A stretch of 6,919 nt of DNA from Anderseniella sp. (GCA_013041995.1 JABDRA010000406.1:1-6919), one strand, 5' to 3'; shown: positions 1 to 5,996, numbered from the stretch's first letter. Notes: generated by a model from the letters alone, not told the origin. Program-made: numbers and translations.

Positions 1-10
1 CCCATATTGT

Positions 11-922
11 TTATCTGGTCCGGCGTACAATGCAGACTAAGGAGCGGGCCCGCAACGAAGTGCAGATTTTGATAGCCTGTTTTCGGCTGGCTGCACCGAT
101 GCGCGCCGAATAGCGCCGCCTTGCGCCCATGCTCAGGTTCCTGACCGGCACGATCATGGGTGGTTTCTCCCGCAGATCAGCCGGAAAGTTTCTTTTAATG
201 CGATTGAAGGTGCGAACCGCCGTGTTTCGGGAAAAACTCTCGGAGATCAGCACGCCCCAGGGCTGGTGTGCTGCTGACCTGGTTGCCAGCCTGATGCGCC
301 CGGGCTTGCGGACAAGGTCCGGGCAGGCGTCGGAAAACGATTTCCTGGCGTCAATCAGCGCGATGGCGTGGCGAGCGTCCGGTTTTCGCCATTCTTCGGC
401 TGCCCGGCCGGTGATGGAAAACACATAATTTTCTGTCTCGAGCGGAATCCCGCCGCCGGCAATGAAGCGTGAGGCGGAGCCTTCGCCGGCATTGTAGGCG
501 ACGGCCGCCAGTCCCAGGTTTCCAAAGCGGACTTTCAGGTGCGCCAGGAAGTCAATCGATGCCGTCAGCGCTGCTGCCGGGTCATAGGGATTTTTCAGGC
601 CACGCCGCTTCGCCGTGCCGGGGATGAACTGGGCAATGCCCTCAGCACCTGCCGGGGACACCGCATTGGGAGAAAACCGGCTTTCCGCATTGATCAGGCG
701 GGCAATGAAATGCGGATTGATTCCGCGCCAGCCGGATCGGTTTTCGATCAACCTGCAGACATCGCGGGCAAATGTTGCTTCCGCAATGGCCAGCGGTGCC
801 TCTACAGGCTTTACCCCCCTATTGACGGGTCGGGCATCGGCCCGTGTGGTCAATGCCGGGACCAATGCTGACAGTGCAAGAAAAAGCAAAAGCAAAGGCG
901 TTTCGAGACGGCATTGCAACAA
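11..922 (-). CDS. Exported lytic transglycosylase with C-terminal SPOR-like domain
   Basis: This probably cleaves the MurNAc-GlcNAc bond of peptidoglycan in the periplasm, releasing 1,6-anhydro-muropeptides. Residues 1-30 look like a signal peptide: a leucine-rich core at 9-24 and a likely cut after ADA (28-30). The SLT domain (about 65-170) carries the expected motifs: catalytic Glu80 in LINAESRF, GIAQF at 95-99, AYNAGEG at 142-148 and ENY at 164-166. After a basic linker, residues 221-300 resemble a SPOR domain, with WGVLISESFS at its start and YSARIGAASRKQA at its second half. SPOR domains bind denuded glycan at division sites, so a septal role is plausible but inferred. The start is TTG at 922: an in-frame TAG lies 12 codons upstream, no in-frame ATG is available, and GGGAG sits 9 bases before it. 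A second TTG follows directly. The stop is TAA. The SLT family is secure, the SPOR call is by pattern, and the substrate details are unknown. Confidence 0.9.
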   Translation of the reverse strand: MLQCRLETPLLLLFLALSALVPALTTRADARPVNRGVKPVEAPLAIAEATFARDVCRLIENRSGWRGINPHFIARLINAESRFSPNAVSPAGAEGIAQFIPGTAKRRGLKNPYDPAAALTASIDFLAHLKVRFGNLGLAAVAYNAGEGSASRFIAGGGIPLETENYVFSITGRAAEEWRKPDARHAIALIDARKSFSDACPDLVRKPGRIRLATRSAAHQPWGVLISESFSRNTAVRTFNRIKRNFPADLREKPPMIVPVRNLSMGARRRYSARIGAASRKQAIKICTSLRARSLVCIVRRTR

Positions 923-931
923 GGTAAGGTT

Positions 932-936
932 CTCCC
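932..936 (-). promoter_or_regulatory. Ribosome binding site fixing the TTG start of the transglycosylase
   Basis: On the minus strand GGGAG (within GGGAGAAC) ends 9 bases before the TTG at 922. The ATG at 914-912 is out of frame, so this site supports the non-ATG start. Confidence 0.6.
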
Positions 937-972
937 GATCACCGCTTCCATGGAACTATCGCGCCGCCAGCG

Positions 973-1000
973 ATTATAGGAGATGAGCGGGACTTCAGAA
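973..1000 (-). promoter_or_regulatory. Probable promoter of the lytic transglycosylase gene
   Basis: The minus strand reads a perfect TATAAT at 978-973. The -35 region is weak: TTCTGA or TTTCTG at about 995-1001, depending on a 16- or 17-base spacer. Transcription would start near 966, giving a leader of about 44 bases before the TTG at 922. The -35 region touches the stop codon of the upstream lipoprotein gene. No terminator is visible between the two genes, so read-through from the lipoprotein gene is also possible. Confidence 0.5.
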
Positions 1001-1001
1001 A

Positions 1002-1367
1002 CTAGTTCTTGAATTTCACCGCGACACCCTTGGCTTCAAACCATCCCGGATCAAAAATGGGTATTTCGCCTGGTATTCTGTTTGACTCAAAATTGATGAC
1101 TGCGTCTGCGCCTGCCTGTGAGCCGGCATGCGACATCCAGGCTGCTCCTGAAATGTGATCGTAATAGTTTGGTCCGGCTATCTGCCGGCGTTTTTCGTAA
1201 ACCGGTTTGATTACTGTATATTGGCGTGAAATATCGCCTCTGTAAACGGGAGTCCCCTTGTTCCCGAGGCCGCCTGCATGCACCACATTGCCAATGGCAA
1301 GCTGCTCCTTCGTGGCGCATGATGCGACAAGCAATACTGCCACAATAATCAATGCTCTCCAGATCAT
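1002..1367 (-). CDS. Small predicted lipoprotein of unknown function
   Basis: I do not recognise this 121-residue protein as a named gene. The N-terminus is a clear lipoprotein signal: WR at 3-4, a hydrophobic stretch at 5-14, then the lipobox VASC with Cys17 as the lipidation site. The residue after Cys17 is Ala, not Asp, so the E. coli rule would place it in the outer membrane. The mature part of about 105 residues ends with GSQAGADAVINFESN (about 82-96) and a final strand, AKGVAVKFKN. This pattern of a helix, then GADAV plus a strand, recalls the small YbjQ/DUF4156-like lipoprotein folds, but that is a resemblance only. The start is ATG, with GGGGAA about 8 bases upstream. The gene lies between icd and the transglycosylase on the same strand. 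A good icd terminator lies upstream, so it probably has its own promoter, which I could not place convincingly in 1368-1440. Confidence 0.75.
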   Translation of the reverse strand: MIWRALIIVAVLLVASCATKEQLAIGNVVHAGGLGNKGTPVYRGDISRQYTVIKPVYEKRRQIAGPNYYDHISGAAWMSHAGSQAGADAVINFESNRIPGEIPIFDPGWFEAKGVAVKFKN

Positions 1368-1440
1368 CTGCAGTTCCCCAGATTACTAATTCCCGATACT
1401 GATCAATTTCTACAGTGACCCGAAACTGACCTTGTACAAT

Positions 1441-1471
1441 AAAAAATGCCGGGCTGTGTGGCCCGGCATTT
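1441..1471 (-). terminator. Intrinsic terminator of icd
   Basis: An 11-base-pair perfect stem (1444-1454 with 1461-1471) encloses the 6-base loop 1455-1460. On the minus strand it is followed by a run of six T (1446-1441, partly inside the stem), then ATTG. It begins 30 bases after the icd stop codon. On the plus strand the tail is weak, so it mainly serves icd. Confidence 0.9.
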
Positions 1472-1500
1472 CGCATGTTTTAACGGTGATGGCTGCTGGT

Positions 1501-2712
1501 TCAGCCCATGGCCTTTTGCAGGTTGCGGTCAACGGCATCGAGGAAGCCTTGTGTGGAGAGCCATTTCTGGTCCGGACCAATGAGAACAGCCAGATCCTTG
1601 GTCATCTCGCCGCCTTCAACCGTATCAATGCAGACCTTCTCCAGCGTGTCGGCAAATTTCCCCAGGGCGAGATTTTCGTCCAGCTTCGCGCGATGGGCCA
1701 GGCCGCGGGTCCAGGCGAAAATCGAGGCGATGGAATTGGTCGAGGTTTCCTTGCCTTCCTGATGCAGGCGGTAGTGACGCGTTACCGTGCCGTGGGCAGC
1801 TTCTGCTTCAACGGTGTCGCCATCAGGGGTCATCAGAACCGATGTCATCAGGCCCAGTGAACCGAAGCCCTGCGCAACGGTGTCCGACTGAACATCGCCA
1901 TCGTAGTTCTTGCAGGCCCATACATATCCGCCGGACCACTTCATTGCGGAAGCAACCATGTCGTCAATCAGGCGATGCTCGTAGGTAAGCCCGGCTTCGG
2001 CAAATTTCTCGGTGAACTCGGCATCGAAAATCTCCTGGAAGATATCCTTGAAGCGGCCGTCATAGGCTTTCAGGATGGTGTTCTTGGTGCTGAGATACAC
2101 CGGATATCCTAAGGTCAGGCCATAGTTCATCGAGGCGCGCGCGAAGTCGCGGATGGAATCATCGAGATTGTACATGGCCATGGCCACGCCCGAGCCGGGC
2201 GCCTGGAACACTTCCCTTTCGATGACCTGGCCATCGTCGCCTTCAAACTTGATGGTCAACTTGCCCGCGGTCGGGAATTTGAAGTCGGTGGCGCGATACT
2301 GGTCGCCAAAGGCATGACGGCCAACCACGATTGGCTGGGTCCAGCCCGGCACCAGCCGCGGTACGTTCTGACAGATGATCGGCGCGCGGAAGATAACCCC
2401 GCCGAGAATGTTGCGGATGGTGCCGTTTGGCGACCGCCACATCTGTTTCAGGCCAAATTCCTCGACCCGCTGTTCGTCCGGGGTAATTGTCGCGCATTTG
2501 ACGCCGACGCCGTATTTCTTGATGGCTTCAGCGGCATCAACGGTGACCTGATCGTCTGTCTCGTCGCGATATTCAATGCCGAGATCATAATATTTCAGAT
2601 CGATGTCGAGGTAAGGATGGATCAGCTTGTCCTTGATGAACTGCCATATGATGCGGGTCATCTCGTCGCCGTCTAGTTCAACAACGGGATTGGCAACCTT
2701 GATCTTGGACAT
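1501..2712 (-). CDS. icd: NADP-dependent isocitrate dehydrogenase
   Basis: This enzyme oxidatively decarboxylates isocitrate to 2-oxoglutarate in the cytosolic TCA cycle, making NADPH. The 403-residue sequence belongs to the homodimeric eukaryote-like subfamily (human IDH1/2 type), not the E. coli Icd type. Visible motifs are the substrate loop SPNGTIRN at 94-101 and GRHAFGDQYRATDF at 131-144, where Arg132 and Tyr139 match human IDH1 Arg132 and Tyr139. Others are STKNT with Lys210 (human Lys212), LIDDMVA at 248-254 and YDGDVQSD with metal-binding Asp273 and Asp277. The NADP-binding segment HGTVTRHYR lies at 307-315. All key residues are present and the length is normal. The start is ATG, with GAGG 10 bases upstream (2726-2723). 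The gene is flanked by a predicted promoter and a strong terminator, so it is probably monocistronic. Confidence 0.97.
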   Translation of the reverse strand: MSKIKVANPVVELDGDEMTRIIWQFIKDKLIHPYLDIDLKYYDLGIEYRDETDDQVTVDAAEAIKKYGVGVKCATITPDEQRVEEFGLKQMWRSPNGTIRNILGGVIFRAPIICQNVPRLVPGWTQPIVVGRHAFGDQYRATDFKFPTAGKLTIKFEGDDGQVIEREVFQAPGSGVAMAMYNLDDSIRDFARASMNYGLTLGYPVYLSTKNTILKAYDGRFKDIFQEIFDAEFTEKFAEAGLTYEHRLIDDMVASAMKWSGGYVWACKNYDGDVQSDTVAQGFGSLGLMTSVLMTPDGDTVEAEAAHGTVTRHYRLHQEGKETSTNSIASIFAWTRGLAHRAKLDENLALGKFADTLEKVCIDTVEGGEMTKDLAVLIGPDQKWLSTQGFLDAVDRNLQKAMG

Positions 2713-2747
2713 GGAAAATTAGCCTCGCTTTGTAGGGGGTTGGTGCA

Positions 2748-2771
2748 GCGCACAACATAAATATGGTGCGC
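2748..2771. repeat. Short inverted repeat around the icd -10 region
   Basis: GCGCAC at 2748-2753 and GTGCGC at 2766-2771 form perfect 6-base arms with a 12-base spacer, so their centres are 18 bases apart. The arms flank the proposed icd -10 box at 2754-2759. An extra GTGC at 2743-2746 can pair with GCAC at 2750-2753. This could be an operator, but six-base arms can arise by chance. Confidence 0.35.
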
Positions 2772-2781
2772 GTCATAGCAA
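2754..2781 (-). promoter_or_regulatory. Candidate icd promoter
   Basis: On the minus strand TTGCTA (2781-2776) and TATGTT (2759-2754) are separated by 16 bases. Transcription would start near 2747, with a leader of about 35 bases. Both boxes are imperfect, so the call rests on position and spacing. The rest of 2713-2859 shows no gene and no convincing terminator for the upstream PilZ gene. Confidence 0.35.
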
Positions 2782-2859
2782 AGCATGCGGCCAAGAGCAA
2801 ATATGACCATGGGCTAACAGACAACGTATTGCCTCAGGTAGCAGATAAAGCGGTAATGT

Positions 2860-3432
2860 TCAGTCTTCCCTGATAAACTGGATGCCGAGTTTCCGGTCGT
2901 CCCGCCAACAGACCTGTGCTTTCTTCGAGGTGTTTTCCGGCAGTATGGTCAGATCGAAACAAGACGGCACGGTAACATCAGCACCAAGCCATAGCTTGGC
3001 ACCGGCCTGTGTGAGGTCCCTGACTTCGCACTCTACATCCTCGTCCTGGCCCACATAAACAATCAAGCCCTTCTGGTTTACTTGCTGTCGCGGCTCACCG
3101 CGGTCATCATCATTGTCATCGACAATTGCGGCTTGCGTCCCGACATCTGGTTTTTCGTCCTTGATGTCAGGGATATGGGATTGTTCGGCAGGCGCGTCTG
3201 CGCGCTGTGACACGTGGGGTTTCTGCTCCACGCCCTTCAGCGGGGTGCCGCGAGCAGATGCGTTCAATGCCTTCATCCGATCAAGCTGGTGAAGCATACG
3301 CTGATGCAGGTCAGTTGCCGTCATTTCAGTAAGCCAGTCCCAAATAGGCAGTTCCTGGGGGTGATTATCTCCATGATTGGTGAAAGTCGGGTAAATGCAG
3401 GTCAGATGGTGTTGCACGCGGTAAGGTTTCAT
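2860..3432 (-). CDS. PilZ-domain protein, putative c-di-GMP receptor
   Basis: The C-terminal 80 residues fit a short PilZ domain. RGEPR (111-115) matches the RxxxR c-di-GMP contact, and DLTQAG (139-144) matches [D/N]x[S/T]xxG, with Thr where Ser is usual. The ending CWRDDRKLGIQF (175-186) matches the typical last strands. Binding of c-di-GMP is therefore plausible but not shown. Residues 1-110 are not a recognised domain. About 40-60 may be helical, and 61-110 are polar and acidic (VDDNDDD at 104-110), probably a disordered linker. There is no signal peptide or membrane segment, so it is cytosolic. The start is uncertain: ATG at 3432 has no visible Shine-Dalgarno and lies only 44 bases from the divergent methyltransferase gene. 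Met37 (3324), Met46 and Met53 are in-frame alternatives, also without strong sites. The output partner is unknown. Confidence 0.8.
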   Translation of the reverse strand: MKPYRVQHHLTCIYPTFTNHGDNHPQELPIWDWLTEMTATDLHQRMLHQLDRMKALNASARGTPLKGVEQKPHVSQRADAPAEQSHIPDIKDEKPDVGTQAAIVDDNDDDRGEPRQQVNQKGLIVYVGQDEDVECEVRDLTQAGAKLWLGADVTVPSCFDLTILPENTSKKAQVCWRDDRKLGIQFIRED

Positions 3433-3476
3433 TGAGACTTGTATTTTTCAAGGTCTGGTGTATCGCATAGCGCACA

Positions 3477-4295
3477 ATGAAAACCGCACAAGCAGACAGT
3501 TCCGGCAAGCCGGCCGTGGTCCTGGTGAACCCGCAATTGGGAGAGAACATCGGCACGGCGGCGCGGGCCATGGCCAATTTCGCGCTCGAGGAACTGCACA
3601 TCGTTGAGCCGCGCGACGGATGGCCCAACGAACGGGCGCTCAGCGCATCGTCCGGTGCCGTCCGGCTTATTGAACAGGCCAGGCTGCACGACACTTGCAA
3701 GCAGGCGCTGGAACCATTCAACAGGGTTTACGCCACGACGGCGCGCCCGCGCGGCATGACCATGCAGGTCATGACACCACAGGAGGCCGCTGCCGACATG
3801 CATACGCGTATCGGCAAGGGCGAGCGCGTGGCGATCATGTTCGGCCGCGAGCGCTGGGGCCTCAACAATGATGAGGTGTCGCTGGCTGATGTGATCATCA
3901 CCGCTCCTGTCGACCCGGAGTTTGCGTCCATCAACATCGCACAGGCTGTCCTGCTGGTCGGTTATGAATGGTACAAACCCATTGCAGCCACTCTTGGCAT
4001 GGGCACAGGTGAATTGCCGGCCATGACCGGGTCGGGCCTGAAAATTCGCGGCGACGAAGGACTGGCCAGCAAACAGGATCTGCATGGCTTCTTTGATCAC
4101 CTGGAAACAGAACTCGAGACGGCCGGGTTTTTTAAATCGGCAGCCATGCGCCCCGGCATGATGCGCAACCTGCGCAACATGTTCCAGCGCATCGAACTGA
4201 CCTTGCAGGAAATCAGGACCCTTCGGGGTGTTATTGCATCCTTGACCAGAACCCATCTGCGTCCACGCAAGACCGATAAAGAGGCTGGTGAATGA
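3477..4295 (+). CDS. trmJ: TrmJ-type tRNA 2'-O-methyltransferase (SpoU/TrmH superfamily)
   Basis: This SPOUT enzyme is expected to transfer methyl from SAM to a ribose 2'-OH; TrmJ acts at tRNA position 32. All three SpoU motifs are present: NPQLGENIGTAARAM at 18-32 (Asn24 and Arg30), the SAM-knot segment IMFGRERWGLNNDE at 120-133, and PVDPEFASINIAQAVLL at 144-160. The C-terminal region (about 203-255, FFDHLETELETAGFF then a helical LRGVIASL end) is like that of TrmJ and unlike TrmH or RlmB. The length, 272 residues, fits. Assignment to position 32 is inferred from subfamily resemblance. The start is fixed: TAG lies in frame three codons upstream of the ATG, and the next candidate would cut motif 1. 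No Shine-Dalgarno is visible before the ATG. The stop overlaps the murI start (ATGA), so the two are translationally coupled. Confidence 0.9.
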   Translation: MKTAQADSSGKPAVVLVNPQLGENIGTAARAMANFALEELHIVEPRDGWPNERALSASSGAVRLIEQARLHDTCKQALEPFNRVYATTARPRGMTMQVMTPQEAAADMHTRIGKGERVAIMFGRERWGLNNDEVSLADVIITAPVDPEFASINIAQAVLLVGYEWYKPIAATLGMGTGELPAMTGSGLKIRGDEGLASKQDLHGFFDHLETELETAGFFKSAAMRPGMMRNLRNMFQRIELTLQEIRTLRGVIASLTRTHLRPRKTDKEAGE

Positions 4296-5116
4296 GCAAT
4301 AGACATGCGCGCATCCTGGTTTTCGACTCAGGCACCGGCGGCTTGAGCGTGGCCCACGCGCTGCGCGCGCAATTGCCCGCCGCAGATATCGTCTATGCGG
4401 CAGACACTGCCGCCTTTCCATATGGCAAATGGGCTGAAGTTTTGCTGGTGCGGCGTATTTTGCGCGTCATGCGGGATTTGCTCGACCTGGTGAGGCCGGA
4501 TTGCGTGGTTATTGGGTGCAACACGGCGAGCACACTGGCGCTGGATGTCCTGAGGGAGGAGTTTCAGGTGCCGTTCGTGGGCACTGTTCCCGCCATCAAG
4601 CCGGCTGCGGCGCAGACAAGAACCGGTGTTATCGGCGTGCTGGCGACACCGGGAACGGCCAGGCGTGAATATACCAAAACCCTGATCCATACCTACGCGT
4701 TTCATTGCAAGGTGATGCTGCACGGTGCGCCGCGACTGGCGGAAATTGCCGAGAAAAAGCTGGCAGGGGAGGATGTGGACCGGGCGGCTCTTCTGGCGGA
4801 GATCAGCCCGGTGTTTCGCAGGAAGGGCTGTGCGCGCGCTGATGTTGTAGTGCTTGGATGCACACATTATCCGCTGCTGCTGGAGGAGATGAAGGAAGTC
4901 GCACCATGGCCGGTTGCATGGATTGATCCGGCACCGGCCATTGCGCGGCGCACTGCATCGATCCTGAGAGACAGCGACAAAGCCGATGCCCAGCCGATCA
5001 GTATCGAACGCGACACGGTCATATTGACGTCACAGCCGGTGGCCGGTGATCGCGTGCCTGCCGGATTTGCCAGTGCCGGTTTCGACAAGTTGCTGATTGC
5101 CGATATTCCCCTTTGA
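4292..5116 (+). CDS. murI: Glutamate racemase
   Basis: MurI interconverts L- and D-glutamate, supplying D-Glu for peptidoglycan precursors in the cytosol. The 274-residue protein has the complete active site. FDSGTGGLS at 11-19 holds Asp12 and Ser13, and PYGKW lies at 43-47. GCNTAST at 75-81 carries the first catalytic cysteine (Cys76), and LGCTHYPLL at 188-196 carries the second (Cys190) with its His192. The N-terminus begins directly before the first motif, as usual for the family. The start ATG overlaps the trmJ stop by four bases (ATGA). GAGG at 4281-4284 sits 7 bases upstream, inside trmJ, so expression is likely tied to the methyltransferase. The UDP-MurNAc-Ala-binding N-terminal extension of E. 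coli MurI is absent. Confidence 0.96.
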   Translation: MSNRHARILVFDSGTGGLSVAHALRAQLPAADIVYAADTAAFPYGKWAEVLLVRRILRVMRDLLDLVRPDCVVIGCNTASTLALDVLREEFQVPFVGTVPAIKPAAAQTRTGVIGVLATPGTARREYTKTLIHTYAFHCKVMLHGAPRLAEIAEKKLAGEDVDRAALLAEISPVFRRKGCARADVVVLGCTHYPLLLEEMKEVAPWPVAWIDPAPAIARRTASILRDSDKADAQPISIERDTVILTSQPVAGDRVPAGFASAGFDKLLIADIPL

Positions 5117-5124
5117 ACTAAAAA

Positions 5125-5129
5125 AAGGA
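5125..5129 (+). promoter_or_regulatory. Ribosome binding site deciding the PPOX protein start
   Basis: AAGGA lies 9 bases before the ATG at 5139. The in-frame ATG at 5097 lies inside murI and its first 14 residues do not look like part of the family, so 5139 is preferred. GTG at 5136 is directly adjacent and possible. Confidence 0.65.
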
Positions 5130-5138
5130 TGCCCTGTG

Positions 5139-5750
5139 ATGAACCGGATTGAAACCATTGAGCGCCTGGAAGGCATTTATGGCGAGCCTGCGCAGGCATC
5201 TTTGGTCAAGGTAACCGATTACATCACTCCACATTATGCCGCCTTCATTGAAGCCTCTCCGTTTGTTGTCCTGGCAACGGCGGGACCTGAGGGCCTGGAT
5301 TGTTCGCCACGCGGGGATTTGGCCGGTTTTGTGCGCATGCATGATGTGCGTACGCTCATGATGCCGGACCGGCGCGGCAACAATCGTGTCGACAGCCTGC
5401 GCAATATCGTAGCCGATCCGCGTGTCGGCCTGCTGTTCATGGTGCCGGGCTCCGGCAGTACGTTGCGCGTCAACGGCAGGGCTCACCTGAGCATTGACGC
5501 AGAACTGCTGGCCTCGTTTGCCGTTGCAGGCAAGGCGCCGCGCTCGGTTATCGTGTTGGAGACGCAGGCGGTCTATTTTCAGTGCGCGCGCGCCATTGTG
5601 CGATCAAACCTGTGGAGCGCCGAGGCACAGGTTGATCCGAAATCCCTGCCGACACCGGGTGAGGTACTGGCAGCCCTCACCAATGGCGAGGTCGGCGGCA
5701 AGCCCTACGATGATGCCTGGTGGGACAGGGCCCGGAAAACCCTGTGGTGA
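5139..5750 (+). CDS. PPOX-class FMN-binding flavoprotein, function unknown
   Basis: This 203-residue protein has the split-barrel fold of the pyridoxamine 5'-phosphate oxidase superfamily. It belongs to a subgroup I know from DR_2398/MSMEG_1061-like proteins; which of the two it matches best is not certain. Supporting motifs are FVVLATAGPEGLDCSPRGD at 42-60, MPDRRGNNRVDSLRNI at 75-90, LLFMVPGSGSTLRVNGRA at 98-115, and FQCARAIVRSNLW at 147-159. The second and third are the likely flavin-phosphate contacts. Subgroup members are thought to bind FMN (or possibly F420 in actinobacteria); the substrate is unknown, and it is unlikely to be the PdxH enzyme itself. It is cytosolic, with no signal peptide. 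It starts 22 bases after the murI stop with a good Shine-Dalgarno, so it is the probable third gene of the trmJ-murI operon. No clear terminator follows it. Confidence 0.85.
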   Translation: MNRIETIERLEGIYGEPAQASLVKVTDYITPHYAAFIEASPFVVLATAGPEGLDCSPRGDLAGFVRMHDVRTLMMPDRRGNNRVDSLRNIVADPRVGLLFMVPGSGSTLRVNGRAHLSIDAELLASFAVAGKAPRSVIVLETQAVYFQCARAIVRSNLWSAEAQVDPKSLPTPGEVLAALTNGEVGGKPYDDAWWDRARKTLW

Positions 5751-5751
5751 C

Positions 5752-5804
5752 ACGAGGCAATACTGTGGTTTGACAGAGTGCGAGTTCCAGCGTAAAAGCC
5801 TCGT
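5752..5804. repeat. Inverted repeat enclosing the rpsD promoter
   Basis: ACGAGGC at 5752-5758 is the exact reverse complement of GCCTCGT at 5798-5804, with a 39-base spacer. The right arm touches the -10 box and the predicted start of transcription. No T tract follows, so it is not a normal terminator. It may be an operator or chance. Confidence 0.35.
5770..5798 (+). promoter_or_regulatory. Probable rpsD promoter
   Basis: A perfect TTGACA at 5770-5775 is followed, after exactly 17 bases, by TAAAAG at 5793-5798 (four of six -10 matches). Transcription would start near 5805. The discriminator after the -10 box is GC-rich, as is common at ribosomal promoters under stringent control; that regulation is inferred. 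The rpsD leader would be about 210 bases. Confidence 0.65.
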
Positions 5805-5896
5805 CGTTCTGTGCCGTCAAGGCCAGTGCATTGCTTGTTCGTGACCGTTTCGCCTTTCCCGACTTTTAAAAACGCGGGAACACTTTGAGGAGGAAC

Positions 5897-5937
5897 AGTC
5901 TGTCGGACCGGGAGACCGGTGAGAAGGAGAACAGGCT
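5897..5937 (+). other. Two-part RNA hairpin with GAGA tetraloop in the rpsD leader
   Basis: The outer stem pairs AGTCTGT (5897-5903) with ACAGGCT (5931-5937): seven pairs, one of them G-U. An asymmetric purine-rich internal loop follows (3 bases against 10). The inner stem ACCGG/CCGGT (5907-5911/5916-5920) is closed by GAGA, a GNRA loop. Such loops often make tertiary or protein contacts. Confidence 0.45.
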
Positions 5938-5950
5938 TCATAACCCGAAG

Positions 5951-5996
5951 GCGGTCAGCGGAATTTTATCCGGTACTGGCCGCTGTTTTTATTTTT
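5951..5996 (+). terminator. Terminator-like hairpin just upstream of rpsD
   Basis: GCGGTCAG (5951-5958) pairs with CTGGCCGC (5976-5983): eight pairs, one G-U. The stem extends through a 3-base bulge into CGGA/TCCG (5959-5962/5969-5972). It is followed by TG and then TTTTTATTTTT (5986-5996). It may end transcripts of the trmJ-murI operon. There is no room for a promoter between it and the rpsD start, so rpsD transcripts must read through it. Confidence 0.6.

Noticed and set aside
1368..1440. Promoter of the lipoprotein gene
   Set aside because: TTGTAC and TTGATC occur on the minus strand, but no acceptable -10 box lies at the right spacing, so no call was made.
1432..1860. A 142-residue open frame on the plus strand across the icd terminator and 3' end of icd
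   Set aside because: Its start codon lies in the terminator region and the rest is antisense to icd.
3429..4421. A 330-residue open frame on the minus strand across trmJ and the murI start
   Set aside because: It is antisense to two genes with full catalytic motifs, has no recognisable domain, and its composition (rich in Arg, His, Cys) is that of an antisense shadow.
4328..4867. A 179-residue open frame on the minus strand opposite murI
   Set aside because: It lies wholly opposite the secure murI gene, with no domain and no ribosome binding site of note.
5097..5138. Longer PPOX start inside the murI 3' end
   Set aside because: ATG at 5139 has AAGGA at the right distance, while the extra 14 residues (MPIFPFELKKGCPV) overlap murI and do not look conserved.
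5881..5960. Possible riboswitch (GGAGAC/CCGAAGG pieces recall a glycine riboswitch)
   Set aside because: The order and spacing of the conserved core segments do not match, and no known aptamer core could be traced.
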